Of a DNA stretch of 64,000 nt, positions 47,959 through 58,900 are shown in pieces (the first letter of the stretch is position 1; every line of letters begins with the position of its first letter). The DNA lies in the NCBI GenBank assembly GCA_025667525.1, contig CM046876.1, positions 565,933,469-565,997,468 on the forward strand, written 5' to 3'. The stretch comes from Glebionis coronaria (lineage: Eukaryota > Streptophyta > Magnoliopsida > Asterales > Asteraceae). Both the position numbers and the translations under genes were made by a program. The notes under the pieces were generated by a model. The model was not told the origin of the DNA. It saw only the letters and a list, made by a program, of their open reading frames with translations, and did no database searches.

Positions 47959-49657
47959 TTATTGGATTAAGTCGAGGAATTTACCATACTTAGCTTGCAT
48001 CTTTTGTTTGCGTAAGCGTTGGGGGTATGGTAATATTGGTTTATATGGTTTAGGTGTTGGGTTTGAGTTTTCAGTGGGTTTGGTTTTGGTTGGTTGAGCT
48101 TCATCCTCATCGTCACTATCGAGTGGATTTTCGATTGGTGTATCTTGGGTAGGTTTGGTAGGTGATTCGTAAGATAAACCACTACGCGTGAATACGACAT
48201 TCACATGTTCATTACGAGATTGCGGTGGTTGATATTTGTTGTTGTTTTTGGGGTTTGGGTTGGTGTTGCTTGGTAAAGAACCAGAAGCGCGATTCGATTG
48301 CTTATCGGCAAAACGATCAAACTCAGCTTCGAGGTTTTGAATGGAATCTTGGTGGTTTTTGTTTGAAGTCTCGAACTTTGTTTTGGGTCAGTGAATGTAT
48401 CTCGCACGAAAAGGTTGGTTTTTCTTTGAGATTTAATAAAATTGTCGAGCTTGGTTTCGAGGTTGGGTTTGTCTTCGGTTTGGTTGGGTTTCTTTTCGTC
48501 TCGATTGTAACTTGGTTTATTGTTAGATCTCCAATTAGCACGGTCACGATTACGATAATCGTTATAAAATCGAGTTCGACGAAAGGTGTTCATGAACTTG
48601 GCTTCTTCTTCCTTTGTCATAGGCGTGTCATAGTCATCACATTCACTAGAAGGATGGTTTCCTCCACATTGTTTGCAAGTTTCACGACTTTTGTTTTTCA
48701 TCTCTTTATATTGAGTGTCGATTTTGAGAGACATGGCGTCCATACGAGCCATAATTTTTTTAGTGTCGGTTGGGTTGTTGCTTTCTTCGGCAAAAGCTAC
48801 GGTTTTTCGTGGGTTTTTGTTTTTGTGATTTTTGGACCAATCAAGCTTGAGTAAGAATTTGTCATATAATAATTGGTAGGCTTGATTAGGGGTTTTGTAA
48901 AGGAAAATACCGCCCGCTGCGGCGTTCAATGCATCTTGGGTAGCATCGTCAAGACCATGATAAAAAATCTTGATTATCGCTTCTTTTTTAGTCCACGACC
49001 ATGGCAGTTTCTGAGTAATTCTTTCATTCTTAACCATGCATCAGTGAGAGTTTCTCGATCTTGTTGAGAAAAGCTTCCGATTTCTCCGAGGAGTTTTTTT
49101 AATAGGACAGGAGGAAAGAATCGGCTAATGAAAGCGGTTCTAAGACCTTCCCATGTTCGAATGGTTCCTTCATTAAGTTCGTCGAGCCACGACTTGGCTT
49201 CTCCAGTGAGGGATGATGGAAACATCATGAGTTGAACGGCTTCGGCTTGTCCTTCTCCATAGTTAAACATTTTGAAAATTCCGCGAAATTCATGGATGTG
49301 TTTGTGAGGATCGGTTTTCATTCGACCATCAAATTAGTGGTTTCCTTTGATTGCAAAGTCGTTTTCAATTTCAGGTAAAATGATTGTGGAGCCAGTAGTT
49401 GGTGCTACAACTCTATCGGCTGACCACATTGGTTCATCATCGGTGTCCGACATTGGATCGTATCGGTTGATAAGTTTGGTGAAAAATAGGAATTGAGAAA
49501 GGTTTTCGAAAGTTTGGTTGATTTCGCGAGGTTGAGATTGCTCGTGTCTCCTATCTAAAGGCACACGAAGGTGAAGTCTACGTAACCTTTGGTTAAGGGT
49601 ACGTTCAGGTTCTGATAATGGTGATAATGGTGGAGTCTCATATGAACGGGTGTGCAT
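47959..49657 (-). pseudogene. gag of Athila body E2
   Basis: The ATG at 49657 (MHTRSYETPPLSP) starts the frame. 49321-48974 carries the gag domain (AVQLMMFPSSLTGEAKSWL). 49037-48201 (278 codons) carries the knuckle CKQCGGNHPSSEC (shortened CX2CX4HX4C-like, all Cys present) and basic Arg/Asn-rich sequence. 48204-47959 continues to protease. Frameshifts at about 49330, 49030 and 48200. Confidence 0.82.
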
Positions 49658-49847
49658 CCAACAATGGTTTTAGTGTTACAACAGGAATTGTGCGTCGCAC
49701 TTTTGGAAATGTGCGGCGTACTTTGGTTCGCTACAGGAAGTGCGGCGTAATTTTTGTATTGCACGAAAAACTTTGGTTAGTTTGGGTGGGAAATGGTTCA
49801 AGTCTTCAAAGATTACGAAATTTTTTGTTACAAAATAGGATTGTAAG

Positions 49848-49865
49848 TCCCCGGCAGCGGCGCCA
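49848..49865 (-). other. PBS of Athila body E2 (tRNA-Asp)
   Basis: The minus strand reads tggcgccgctgccgggga, one base from the expected tRNA-Asp complement. It lies six bases inside LTR3. Confidence 0.92.
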
Positions 49866-49871
49866 AAAACT

Positions 49872-51077
49872 TGATATTCATTTCGCAAGTCTTGAATTTA
49901 TATTACAAGGTTTTGACAAAACAAGGGACTAGAATACAAACATGGGCAAGTATACCCTTTCGTTCGTAATATAGCTTGTAGTGGTAAAGCCAGGATCGTT
50001 CGCTGAGACTTAGTTTCATTTTGGTAATCAATATAATAATTGAAGAAAGAAATGATTGAAATGAATAAAAATAGTAAAAAGTATGACTAATATGGGATAG
50101 TTCGTATGAGTTCATGATGATGATAATAATGATCGAGATATGTTTATATAGGTAAAGAGTGATAATCCTTTTTCGTCAAAATGGCGTTTGCACAATTTAC
50201 TTTAGGGTGATTCAAGACTTATGTTTATTTAAGCGACTAAGCTCAAAAAAAGTTGCCAACGAGTTCAATATTTTATCAAGGTTTCTAAGCGGATCTCTCC
50301 AACCAAAGATTCAAAACCATAGACAAGTCTTTAAAAACTTATTATAACAATTTACGTTTCTCAACCCCAAACTATCGTAACAAATCGACTCTAGATAAAA
50401 TATAGTTTATAGAACGAGGTGGTAAAATGGTTCTACAACATTAGCTTGAAATCGATTATAAAAGATCATATCATAGCATCATCACTAATCATAGTCAAAT
50501 ACCCATATAGTCACAAATAGCTTAGCCTAACATAGTAATCAAAGTAACAAATGGAAAAGAGTAAGAGAACATCATACCTAGATTTATTGAATGAACGAAT
50601 ACACAACTGTCACGATTGTATCGTTTCTCCAAGAATCAAAGAGTAGAATAATCTCGTTACAAGTATTTCCCAAAAGTGGATAATACTGAAATATCACTAA
50701 GAAAGCTAAGAATACTCGGATTTATAGAGTATTAGTTGAGAGATGTGTTTTCAAATGAGTAGAAGTGGCCTCTACTTATAGTGCTGGATGAGAGAAAATG
50801 TGTGCCGCACCTCTCCAAAAGTGCGCCGCACTTTGGAGACGGGAATGTGCGTCGCACTTCTGACTTTGTGCACCGCACTTTTTTGCGTTCCAGAATCTTC
50901 TTTCAATAGTTTTGCTTATTTGAATATTAAGGACCCTTCTTTGTATTTCTTCACTTTGCTTCTTCATACTTTATACCTGCATGTAAAATGCAATATATTA
51001 AGTATCAAAAGCTCTTATTTATAATACAAAGTGGCATTATAATAACGGGTTGAAAATGTATATTTAGGTCGTTATCA
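49872..51077 (-). repeat. Athila LTR3 (5' LTR of body E2)
   Basis: 1206 bp, tgatattca to gttatca. The palindrome cluster at 50798-50882 lies upstream of the minus-strand TATA-like site. It is followed by aaatg, the near-TSD. Confidence 0.9.
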
Positions 51078-51082
51078 AAATG

Positions 51083-51253
51083 TGACCGTCCTCGAACATC
51101 AAGAAGTTGGGGAAGGTCATCATCATTATTACCAGGGTTTAAAACAGGTGTAGGCATGGTAGTAGTAGATGTGGTGGCCTGTGCATTAGCCGAAGTATTT
51201 ACTTGACTAGATTGACCAAAGGGTGGTGGTATATGAGGCATAGTATCAGTCAT
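51083..51253 (-). pseudogene. Gag N-terminus of Copia A
   Basis: Starts ATG at 51253, about 60 bp inside the PBS. It reads a Pro/Ser/Thr-rich N-terminus up to PQLLDVRGRS, where Athila LTR3 begins. The frame continues in 17495-17604 when the Athila block is removed with one copy of the duplication. Confidence 0.8.
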
Positions 51254-51310
51254 ATTTAGATCTCAATTTTAAAAACAAGAACGGTTTAGAAAATTTTTAT
51301 AAATCAAACC

Positions 51311-51322
51311 GCTCTGATACCA
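51311..51322 (-). other. PBS of Copia A (initiator tRNA-Met)
   Basis: The minus strand reads tggtatcagagc, two bases inside the LTR. Confidence 0.95.
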
Positions 51323-51324
51323 AC

Positions 51325-52194
51325 TGAAAGTCCCAAAATACAATAATTGTTGAAACTATAACTCGTATAAAAACGAACACACAAAGAAATACTTTCCAAA
51401 CGAGTAATGCTTTATTAACTGTTATAAACAAAGTATTACAAAGTGCTATAAATACACCCGTTGAATGACAATAAGAAATGAACCTTAGAACAAGTAAACT
51501 TGATTCGAGACTCAAGTTTACAAGAGAACCTATGAGTCGCTGGTAGACAGCTGAGGGCTCAGAGGTTCCAGATGGAGAAAGAAGCTTAGATAATTTATCC
51601 AAGCACAATAGTTAAATATCTCTTCTTTCTCCCTCTTATTTATAGTGGCACGAGGTTGCTTCCTTAGTGGGAGTAGTTGATATGTGTCATCTTCTGAGTG
51701 GAAGAGTACAACGTATTAAATGCATGTCTATATTGAGACATACGTTTAAACTACTTTATGTGAACAGTTCTGCCAACTGTTCACTTTTGTCCCACTAGGT
51801 CGTACTAGGCTTTATCTTGAATCTCCTATTTTGTCCCGCCCAAAACACCTTGGAGATTCTCCCGCCTAAACTATAAATGGTAAGGAAAGTCTCTGTTTGC
51901 ATAAGTCTTCATAGGGTTGTAAGTGATCTCTGAGTATTGTCATCTCAGAGATCCTTGAACACCAGTACATTCCTCCTACATCCCAACTTGTCCATAACTG
52001 CTGGTGAGTATGACTTCAGATAATCTTCGACTTCTCTGACGTTGTCTTTGACTTGAATGTTCCTGGTGTGCCAGCTGAGGCTTTGCCATCCGCTGGCCTG
52101 GTCTTTGTCGCTGGTCCTTTCAGCGACCCGTTACACTTATTCTAATTAAACAAATCTAGACTAGGCCATAATTATAACTTTCATAGGCCCAACA
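51325..52194 (-). repeat. 5' LTR of Copia A
   Basis: 870 bp; on the minus strand begins tgttgggcctatg and ends ggactttca. A TATA box (ctataaataag on the minus strand) lies at about 51636-51646. The outer flank aaaca is the expected duplication. Confidence 0.85.
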
Positions 52195-53271
52195 AAACAT
52201 CCTGAAAGAAAGAACATGATTTTTAGAGGCATGACTATGTTACTGGGGGGTGACTTTAGACAGGTCATGCCTGTCATACTCAAGGAAAAAAGACAAGAAG
52301 TCATTGATGCCTTCATAAATAGATCAGTGCTTTGGAAAAATTGCACCTTCTTCACCCTGTCACGTAGCATGTGAGTGAATGAACAAATAGAAAATGGGGA
52401 GATTGATAATGAGAAACAAAATTTCAATCGATGGGTATTAGCTGTAGGGGATGGGAAATCGCCAACGAAAAGCAAAGAAGAAGAAGATTAGCCTACATGG
52501 ATTGAAATTTTCGTAAAGTTTCTTATTAAATCTTGGGAGGATCCTATTGGTCGTATTCTTGAAGAAACTTATCATGATTTTATCATAAGGAAAAAAGATG
52601 ATGATTATTTAAGATAAAGGGCAATTTTGACTCCAAAGAACAATGATGTTGATGGAATCAATGAATACATGTCTAAAAAGCTAGGCGGGGCATCTATAAC
52701 TTATAAAAGTGCAGATGAAATATGTATGGCATCTACGGATACTGTGGATCAACAAAATCTATACCCTGTTGAGTTCTTGAATACCTTAAATTTCTGGGGC
52801 ATCCCACCTCATGAATTAAGCTTGAAAACAGAACTACCAATTATGCTACTGCGTAATGTTAATCCAGGCTTAGGACTCTGTAATGGTACTAGGCTTATCA
52901 TCACTGAACTTGGTCAGTTTGTTATTCATGCAAAGATCCTAACCGGCTCAAATATAGGGGATAATGTTGTTATTCACAGAATTATACTCACATCATCACA
53001 AGCAAAATGGTCGTTTGTACTAAAAAGGCGATAGTTTCCTGTGAAGCCATGTTACGCGATGACAATTAATAAAAGCCAGGGAAAATCACTAGATTATGTT
53101 GGTATATATCTACCCAACCCTGTGTTCAGCCATGGTCAGCTGTATGTGGCACTATCTAGGGTGACTGCGCCAGAGGGACTAAAAATACTTATGGTTGAAG
53201 ACAATGATAAAGAGCTAAAAAATTGCACCAGAAATATTATTTTTAGAGAGGTTTTCAATAATGTATGCTAA
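52195..53271 (+). pseudogene. PIF1-like helicase, C-terminal part (Helitron-type)
   Basis: A single + frame from 52198 to the stop at 53269-53271, broken by in-frame stops near 52372, 52487, 52615 and 53031. It keeps the PIF1 motifs LLGGDFRQVMPVI, AILTPKN, PIMLLRN and the C-terminal motif MTINKSQGKSLD ... YVALSRV. PIF1 helicases unwind DNA 5' to 3'. In plants this diverged form is usually part of the Helitron RepHel protein, while cellular PIF1 is more conserved. The N-terminal half should lie left of the window, because Copia A inserted at 52195. No Rep domain is visible, so Helitron origin is inferred. Confidence 0.85.
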
Positions 53272-54004
53272 AATTTCACTATGGCATTTTGTAATTTCAT
53301 TTCATCAAGTAGTTATTTAATTAATAATAACATTATCAATAGCAATAAAACCTAATTTCAATACATGCTATGATAAATTAAACATACCTATGAAAATGCT
53401 TTCCATAAATTATCCAAACCATCCATCAATTTGGTTAACTGTGATTAAATTAGATCTATCATATGATCATCTGTGGATAATAAGCAAAAAAATGAAAAAG
53501 TGATTAATCAAATAAGAACCAATAAGGTATGGAAGAACGAAATGGGGAAAATGATATTGAAACTGCTAAGTAATTAGTCAAACCTTATCTTGACTGTGTA
53601 TTAGCCTAAACACCATAATCCAAACAACCCTTTCACTTGCAAAATTGCAAAAAAAAAACCCCAAACTCTTATGAAATCAAAAACACCAAAGATGTAGCAT
53701 GAGTAAAACCATATGTGATATCTTCTTCAGCATAATTGCATAAGAATAAAAGCCTAATTAGCCCTAATTATATAAACATACTTATTGAATAATTAAAGGA
53801 AATGAAGACATATGATTCAGTTACACACGAAATAAACCATAAACCCATCATTACTCATGATCAACGATCATGTAAAAAGCAGTTTCTTTACATTCATTCA
53901 GCTTGAAAATACCACAATCATAAACATCATTCATCAATTGAAAATATCTAAAATACATACATGAAAAGCAAACACAAAAGACATAGAACTGATTATTTAA
54001 AAAG
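53272..54004. other. AT-rich non-coding stretch after the helicase
   Basis: No ORF above about 50 codons and no repeat structure I recognise. Possibly the 3' non-coding part of the old Helitron. Confidence 0.5.
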
Positions 54005-54384
54005 CTTCACATTCACTAGCTAATCATCATGGGCAGACAAGAGTTCAGAAGTCTGTGCTTTTAGCATCATCCCAATTCTAGCATTGGACAATAAAGCATT
54101 CAACGAAGCCAACGTCTTGGTATCTCTATTGCGAAGAAACCTCAACTCCTCTAATGACTCATCAACAACCTCGATATCATCTTGTCGCTCAAGCTCCCCA
54201 ATCAGCAAGCCAAGATTTGCAAGTGAAGACTTAAGCTTATCCGCTTCAGCACGAACAACACCAACAAACCTTTCCTCCCCGCCATCATTTGATCAAAGTA
54301 AAAAGCTACACTCTTACCTATGCTGATCACCTACTACCTCTTTGAGTTCATTCAAAATGACATTTGAAGTTTCAGATTATGCCA
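54005..54384 (-). pseudogene. Unrecognised small gene fragment, possibly captured
   Basis: Minus-strand frame from an ATG near 54384 to TAG near 54026. It is broken by a stop at codon 3 and by two more around 54300-54320, where the sequence after gatcagcatag looks like a retained intron start (gtaagagtg). The clean part (54208-54026) encodes a hydrophilic, Leu/Glu-rich, probably helical protein (ELERQDDIEVVDESLEEL). I do not recognise the family. Its place between a Helitron-type helicase and a Helitron-like end suggests a host gene fragment carried by the transposon, but that is inference. Confidence 0.4.
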
Positions 54385-54389
54385 TTGTT

Positions 54390-55130
54390 GATCAAGATTA
54401 GATGAAGATTAGGGTTTTATTATGAAGATTAGGGATAAATGAAAAATATGACTACACAGGTTATACTTATAAATGAAGGAAAGATTAAGAGTTGTGTGGA
54501 TATAATTAATCCACCGAGTAAATTTAATTACATCTTTTATAATTCTTATCAAGCAAAAAAAAATACCCGTTACAATTGTTAATGTATATGCATGAATTTG
54601 ATCAAACTTTTCTAAAAAATACACTATATATCCTTTCAAATATTATTTGTCCAAAATATACCAAAATTACCAAAAAATGCTATTAGTCTTCTAAAATTTA
54701 ATTTTGTGCGTGCGCGTTGTCCCAAATTGCTCTATAAATTCATATACAAGTGTCCGCACATCTCTCTTTAGGTTAGCAAAGGCGCTAGATGGCAGAGACA
54801 TATCTTAAATGAGAATAAAGTGGTGAAGAACTAAACGAGAACTTTTGTTGGTTATTGACCAACGGACATAAATGGGAATTTTTTAACGCTTTTTATTCTC
54901 TTTTCTTACGATATTTCGAGTTCCCCTTAAAAACAGATTGTATAATCATAAAAACAAAATAGAAATAAATTACCAACTCGATTAAACAAATTACAACAAT
55001 TGTTAACCTAACTCAATAAATGTAATTCACAAAAAATATACACAAAGTGAATACAACAGGAAAAAATGTTGTGCATTCATTTAAAATTCGTCATATATTA
55101 GAATCAAACATCATGCATTTCAACGGGAAA
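54390..55130. other. AT-rich stretch, nothing recognised
   Basis: No convincing ORF or repeat. It contains an isolated GC-rich patch (gtgcgtgcgcgttg, about 54706-54719). Confidence 0.5.
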
Positions 55131-55132
55131 AG

Positions 55133-55167
55133 TCTCGTGTGTAACACACGGGTATGCCTGCCTCGTT
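55133..55167 (+). other. Hairpin resembling a Helitron 3' end (candidate)
   Basis: cgtgtgtaacacacg (55136-55150) is a 6 bp stem with a 3 base loop, followed by ggtatgcctgcctcgtt. Helitron 3' ends have a short GC-rich hairpin about ten bases before CTRRT. Here the nearest candidate is ctcgt, which does not fit CTRRT exactly. A short tandem repeat, cctcgttaagttaaaaa, follows. Confidence 0.3.
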
Positions 55168-55442
55168 AAGTTAAAAATGCCTCGTTAAGTTAAAAAGTTA
55201 AAACCTTATTGATGTGGCATAATTAATTCATATAAGTTTATAATATTTTACCATAATAAATACTCTTATTTAACATAATACCATTTTATTGAATGCGTGT
55301 TTGAAAAAGATTGACTATAATCTATACAAATATTGAGATTATTCATTAAAAATCAACCCGTAATTTCGAATGCGTATTTACACAAGACGATTTTTTAGCA
55401 AAGTTTGATTTTTTTTAATTAAAAGAGTGTATGTTAGAACTC

Positions 55443-55505
55443 AATTTAGCATTTAAATTTGCTTAAACAAGTTCATTTAGCATTTAAATTTGCTTAAACA
55501 AGTTC
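55443..55505. repeat. 31 bp direct repeat upstream of the TBP gene
   Basis: Two tandem copies of a unit starting tttagcatttaaatttgc and ending aacaagttca. Confidence 0.8.
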
Positions 55506-55670
55506 AGTTAACAATTTAAGACATGGTATTAGTAAGATTGAAAACTATGAGATGCGATTTATATATATCATGTTTTAAATTGTTATTAACTTTATAAAAG
55601 AAAATCGGTGTAAAACACAAGGACTTTTTATGTAATTAATTAACTAATAAAAAGTCGCCTCATGCAAGAC

Positions 55671-55681
55671 TATATATATAC
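55671..55681 (+). promoter_or_regulatory. Probable TATA box of the TBP gene
   Basis: tatatatata followed by ccgatgaag, about 220 bp before the start codon. It would give a transcript start near 55705-55715 and a 5' UTR of about 190 bases. Confidence 0.45.
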
Positions 55682-55869
55682 CGATGAAGTTTAAATCATA
55701 TAAAATACTTATCAAATCCCATTCTTTCTTTTCGATCACACTTATTAACCCTAAATCATAAAACTCGATTTAAGAAGGTGTTATTAACTTATTATAGTTA
55801 CTTGATTGAAAGCAGTAGATAAATAAGAAAGAAAAAAAAAACAGAAACCCTAACCGTAATTTATTTGTA

Positions 55870-55908
55870 ATGATTAGTGCAGTGGTTGATAAATACGATG
55901 ATGTGTGA
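55870..55908 (+). other. Upstream ORF overlapping the TBP start codon
   Basis: An ATG at 55870 opens a 12-codon frame ending TGA at 55906-55908. It overlaps the ATGATG of the main frame (55898) in another phase. It could lower TBP translation if included in the mRNA. Confidence 0.4.
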
Positions 55909-58900
55909 ACCTGTTGATGATCCTTCTCGAGATGTTCCTGTCCCTACTATTCAGTAAGTAATTTTATCAATTGGTATCAGATCTAGCCTTACCTGTCGAA
56001 GTCCTGACAGTGTTGGCCTATGGTGGCTTGGACTTAAAAAAGAAGGGTGCCAACCGTGACCAACATAGTCGTGACCAATGAGCTCGGAGTGGTGGCCTAT
56101 GGAGTGATGGTTTGGATCCAAAGAGGGGTGCTAACCGTGACCAACAACATAGCCGTGACCAACGAGGGCGTTGGCTCTTCGAAGCGTATTCTTTTCATGG
56201 TTTATAAAGCCTAGGTGCCCCAATTCCTAAAAAAAAGCTAGCTTTTTGAGTGAGTTTTACACTTGGACACCGATATAAGTCTAGTATCGGATAGGTTCGT
56301 ATCATGATAATCTGGTTATTGCATGATTGTGTGGTTGCAAGTTTTGATTATGTTAAGACATTATATAACTAATGAGATCATTGGATTACCTTCTGATTGA
56401 TAAGATTGATTTCTTATTATTTAAAAAAAAACACTATAAACTAGATGCTGATTATTTGCAACTGCATACAAACTAGACAGTAGAAACTCGCTTCTAAAGC
56501 AATGTGTTATGATGATAGTAATCACTTTGAAAGTGCTAAGCAAAACACCCCCTAAAGTAGTACAATTGCATCTTAGTTTAGAACTTCGAAATCTACGCAC
56601 AATGTAGTTTATTATGTTTGTTTGTCGCTTGTGATATGTGTAAACCTCGATGCTTTCTAGACGAATGGGTTTTTGGAGTTTAAAATGTCTGATCATATGC
56701 GAATGCTTTTACACTTGTAGAAATATAGTGTCTACTGTCAATCTGGACTGCAGATTGAATTTGACTCAGATCGCATTAAAGGCTCGAAATGCAGAATACA
56801 ACCCAAAGGTATGCTGCTCTATATATCAAATGTCTTTATCATGTTATCTGCTCTTTGATATCCTTCCTCCCGTTAATGACATCCATATATATGATTGTTC
56901 ATTTTGTGTACTCCAGCGTTTTGCTGCTGTTATTATGAGAATAAGGGAGCCAAAAACTACAGCATTGATATTTGCTACTGGGAAGATGGTGAGTTTTTCA
57001 TTTAGCGTAATATTGTATATCAAACATTGTCTGAATTTCAAAACTGTAGACTTTTTAGTGTTAAATTTAAGGGTTAAGTCTATATAATAGCAACATACTT
57101 TTAGAATTGTACAAATATCATACCCGAACTTCATAAAATATCAATATCACATACGTACTTTCAAATTTTGTTTCGATATCATACCTTAAATGATGTGGCA
57201 TGTCCAATAGAACCTGCATAAGTTGATACCTGCAAATGTTGGTGATGCAACTAGCTACTCATCAAGTTCAGCAGGTTAGAAGAATTACTAGGATGAGACG
57301 TCCGTCATAGAGGTTACGTGACTAGAATGAAGAATCTATATGAATGAATGCATCTCGTGAAGGCTTTAGAATTTTAGATGAATTGTTTAATCTTGCTGCT
57401 TTTGGTAGCTTAAAAGCGATGTTATGATCTGTAATGTGGGTTCTTTTGCCACCTCTTTATAAACAATTGAATTGGGTCTAAATAAATGGAATAACTAATT
57501 TTCTAATAACAATATTGTTGGTGTTCAAGTTATCGTTTATTAGTATCAATTTTCTGTTAGTTTACTCATGATTGTTTTTCTCTTGTTTACTTCATTAAAA
57601 GAAAAATTACACGTTGTGTATGTTCAAAAGGTGAATGAAGCACCTTTCAAATTCACACAGCAGATCAGTAGCTAAAGAGAATCCAACATGGCACTTAATG
57701 ACGGGCATGTTGTGACGTGGCATGTACACATGGCAAGTGATGTGGACTTTAATAGGTTAAAACTAAGTTTTTCGATGATAATGAAACGGAATTTGAAAGT
57801 ATGTATACGATATTGATAGATTTTAAAGTACACGTATGATATTTGTAAATTTCAAAAAGTATGTGCTATGTAAGACAGTAACAAATCGCGGCCTTCTAGG
57901 CTGAAGGGAGTGGGATAAAGCCCACGAGTGAGTGGCTATAAGTCGCGCACGACTGACACTCCCCCTGTAACCCACTCACGCGTGACTATGTGGCTGTGAT
58001 AAAAAAAAACACATAGCAAACTCACCAGCGTGAGTTGTATGTATGTGGGCCCGAAAGTTTTTTATATTTTAGGTTAGGTTTAATTTTGGGTGTTTTTTGT
58101 GAATGAGGTGTGTTTAAATAATAAAAAAATAAGTATGAAAGGTGAGTTTGAGTGAGTGTCATTACCCCGAGTAGGTAGTGAGTTTGTTAAAAAGCGTGGC
58201 GCTGACGTGAAGGTGAGTGGGTTATGTACCACTCCCTTTAGCCTAAAAAAAGTAGTTTCAGTTTATACCCTGGAGCTGTTATACAACATGGGTTAAAGGC
58301 TACTACCCCTTTGTTTGGCTGTTATGTCATTTTTTTTAATTGTGTTTTGGTTTTCAGGTTTGTACAGGTGCCAAAAGTGAGCAGTCGTCAAAAGTGGCAG
58401 CAAGAAAGGTACACATCATAAAAAATAATTATGAATTATATGCAGAACCCTCACAAATAGCATAGTGTAAAACAAGCACATAAGACTACTATTACCGTAC
58501 TTAACGACTTTGTTTCTGTTGTCAGTTTGCTCGAATTATACAGAAACTTGGTTTCCCAGCAAAATTTAAGGTAGGACACTCCCACTCTGGTGTTCTTTGC
58601 TTCTATAAAGTACGTTTATCATACATGGTAGTATTTTGTTACTTGGTCATATTGTTTTTGGTATACGCTTGTAGGATTTCAAGATACAAAACATAGTCGC
58701 ATCATGTGATATCAAATTTCCCCTTGATCTTGTAAAACTTGATGGCTTGCATGGTGCTTTCACAACCGTAAGTTCACTTTTGAGTTTGTATGATTTGCTA
58801 TAAACAAACTCAACTCAATGTTTCGTGGGTCTGTAAATTTTCATTTGGTAATAATTTGATGTGGTTGATTATTTGTATAGTATGAGCCTGAGATATTCCC

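Larger units (their letters stand above)
17605..51077 (-). mobile_element. Athila-type Ty3/gypsy composite: LTR1-body D-LTR2-body E1/E2-LTR3
   Basis: Three LTRs (17605-18766, 28789-29981, 49872-51077) bound two minus-strand bodies with gypsy order gag-PR-RT-RH-IN. PBSs complementary to tRNA-Asp lie left of LTR2 and LTR3. Polypurine tracts lie right of LTR1 and LTR2. LTR2 therefore serves as 5' LTR of the left body and 3' LTR of the right body. Outer flanks are acatg (17600-17604) and aaatg (51078-51082), a TSD with one mismatch. The Copia A gag frame closes after removal of the whole block, so the array behaves as a single insertion. All genes are broken. tRNA-Asp priming and the LGASINLM protease motif support Athila. 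Confidence 0.85.
1..52194 (-). mobile_element. Copia A: SIRE-like Ty1/copia retrotransposon, host of the nested insertions
   Basis: Minus-strand copia element entered from its 5' LTR (51325-52194) and initiator-Met PBS (51311-51322). Gag lies in pieces at 51083-51253, 17495-17604 and 11.65-14.06 kb. Protease, integrase, RT and RNase H run from 11.6 kb down to 2.1 kb, followed by an extra 3' ORF (509-1823) and tandem repeats at the window edge. The copia domain order PR-IN-RT-RH is seen directly. The large gag and 3' ORF are what the SIRE/Maximus lineage has. The 3' LTR is left of the window. Three insertions interrupt it: 2550-8780, 14062-17489 and 17605-51077. Many stops and frameshifts show it is dead. 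It lies inside a PIF1-like helicase sequence at 52195 onward; the flank aaaca (52195-52199) is the expected TSD but its partner is out of view. Confidence 0.85.

Noticed and set aside
55965..55985. attggtatcagatctagcc in TBP intron 1 looks like an initiator-Met PBS
   Set aside because: No LTR end or partner LTR is visible next to it, and it falls inside a well-supported intron. Probably chance or a very old fragment.
56421..57134. Minus-strand frames of about 90-96 codons across TBP exons 2-3
   Set aside because: Antisense shadows of TBP exons and introns.
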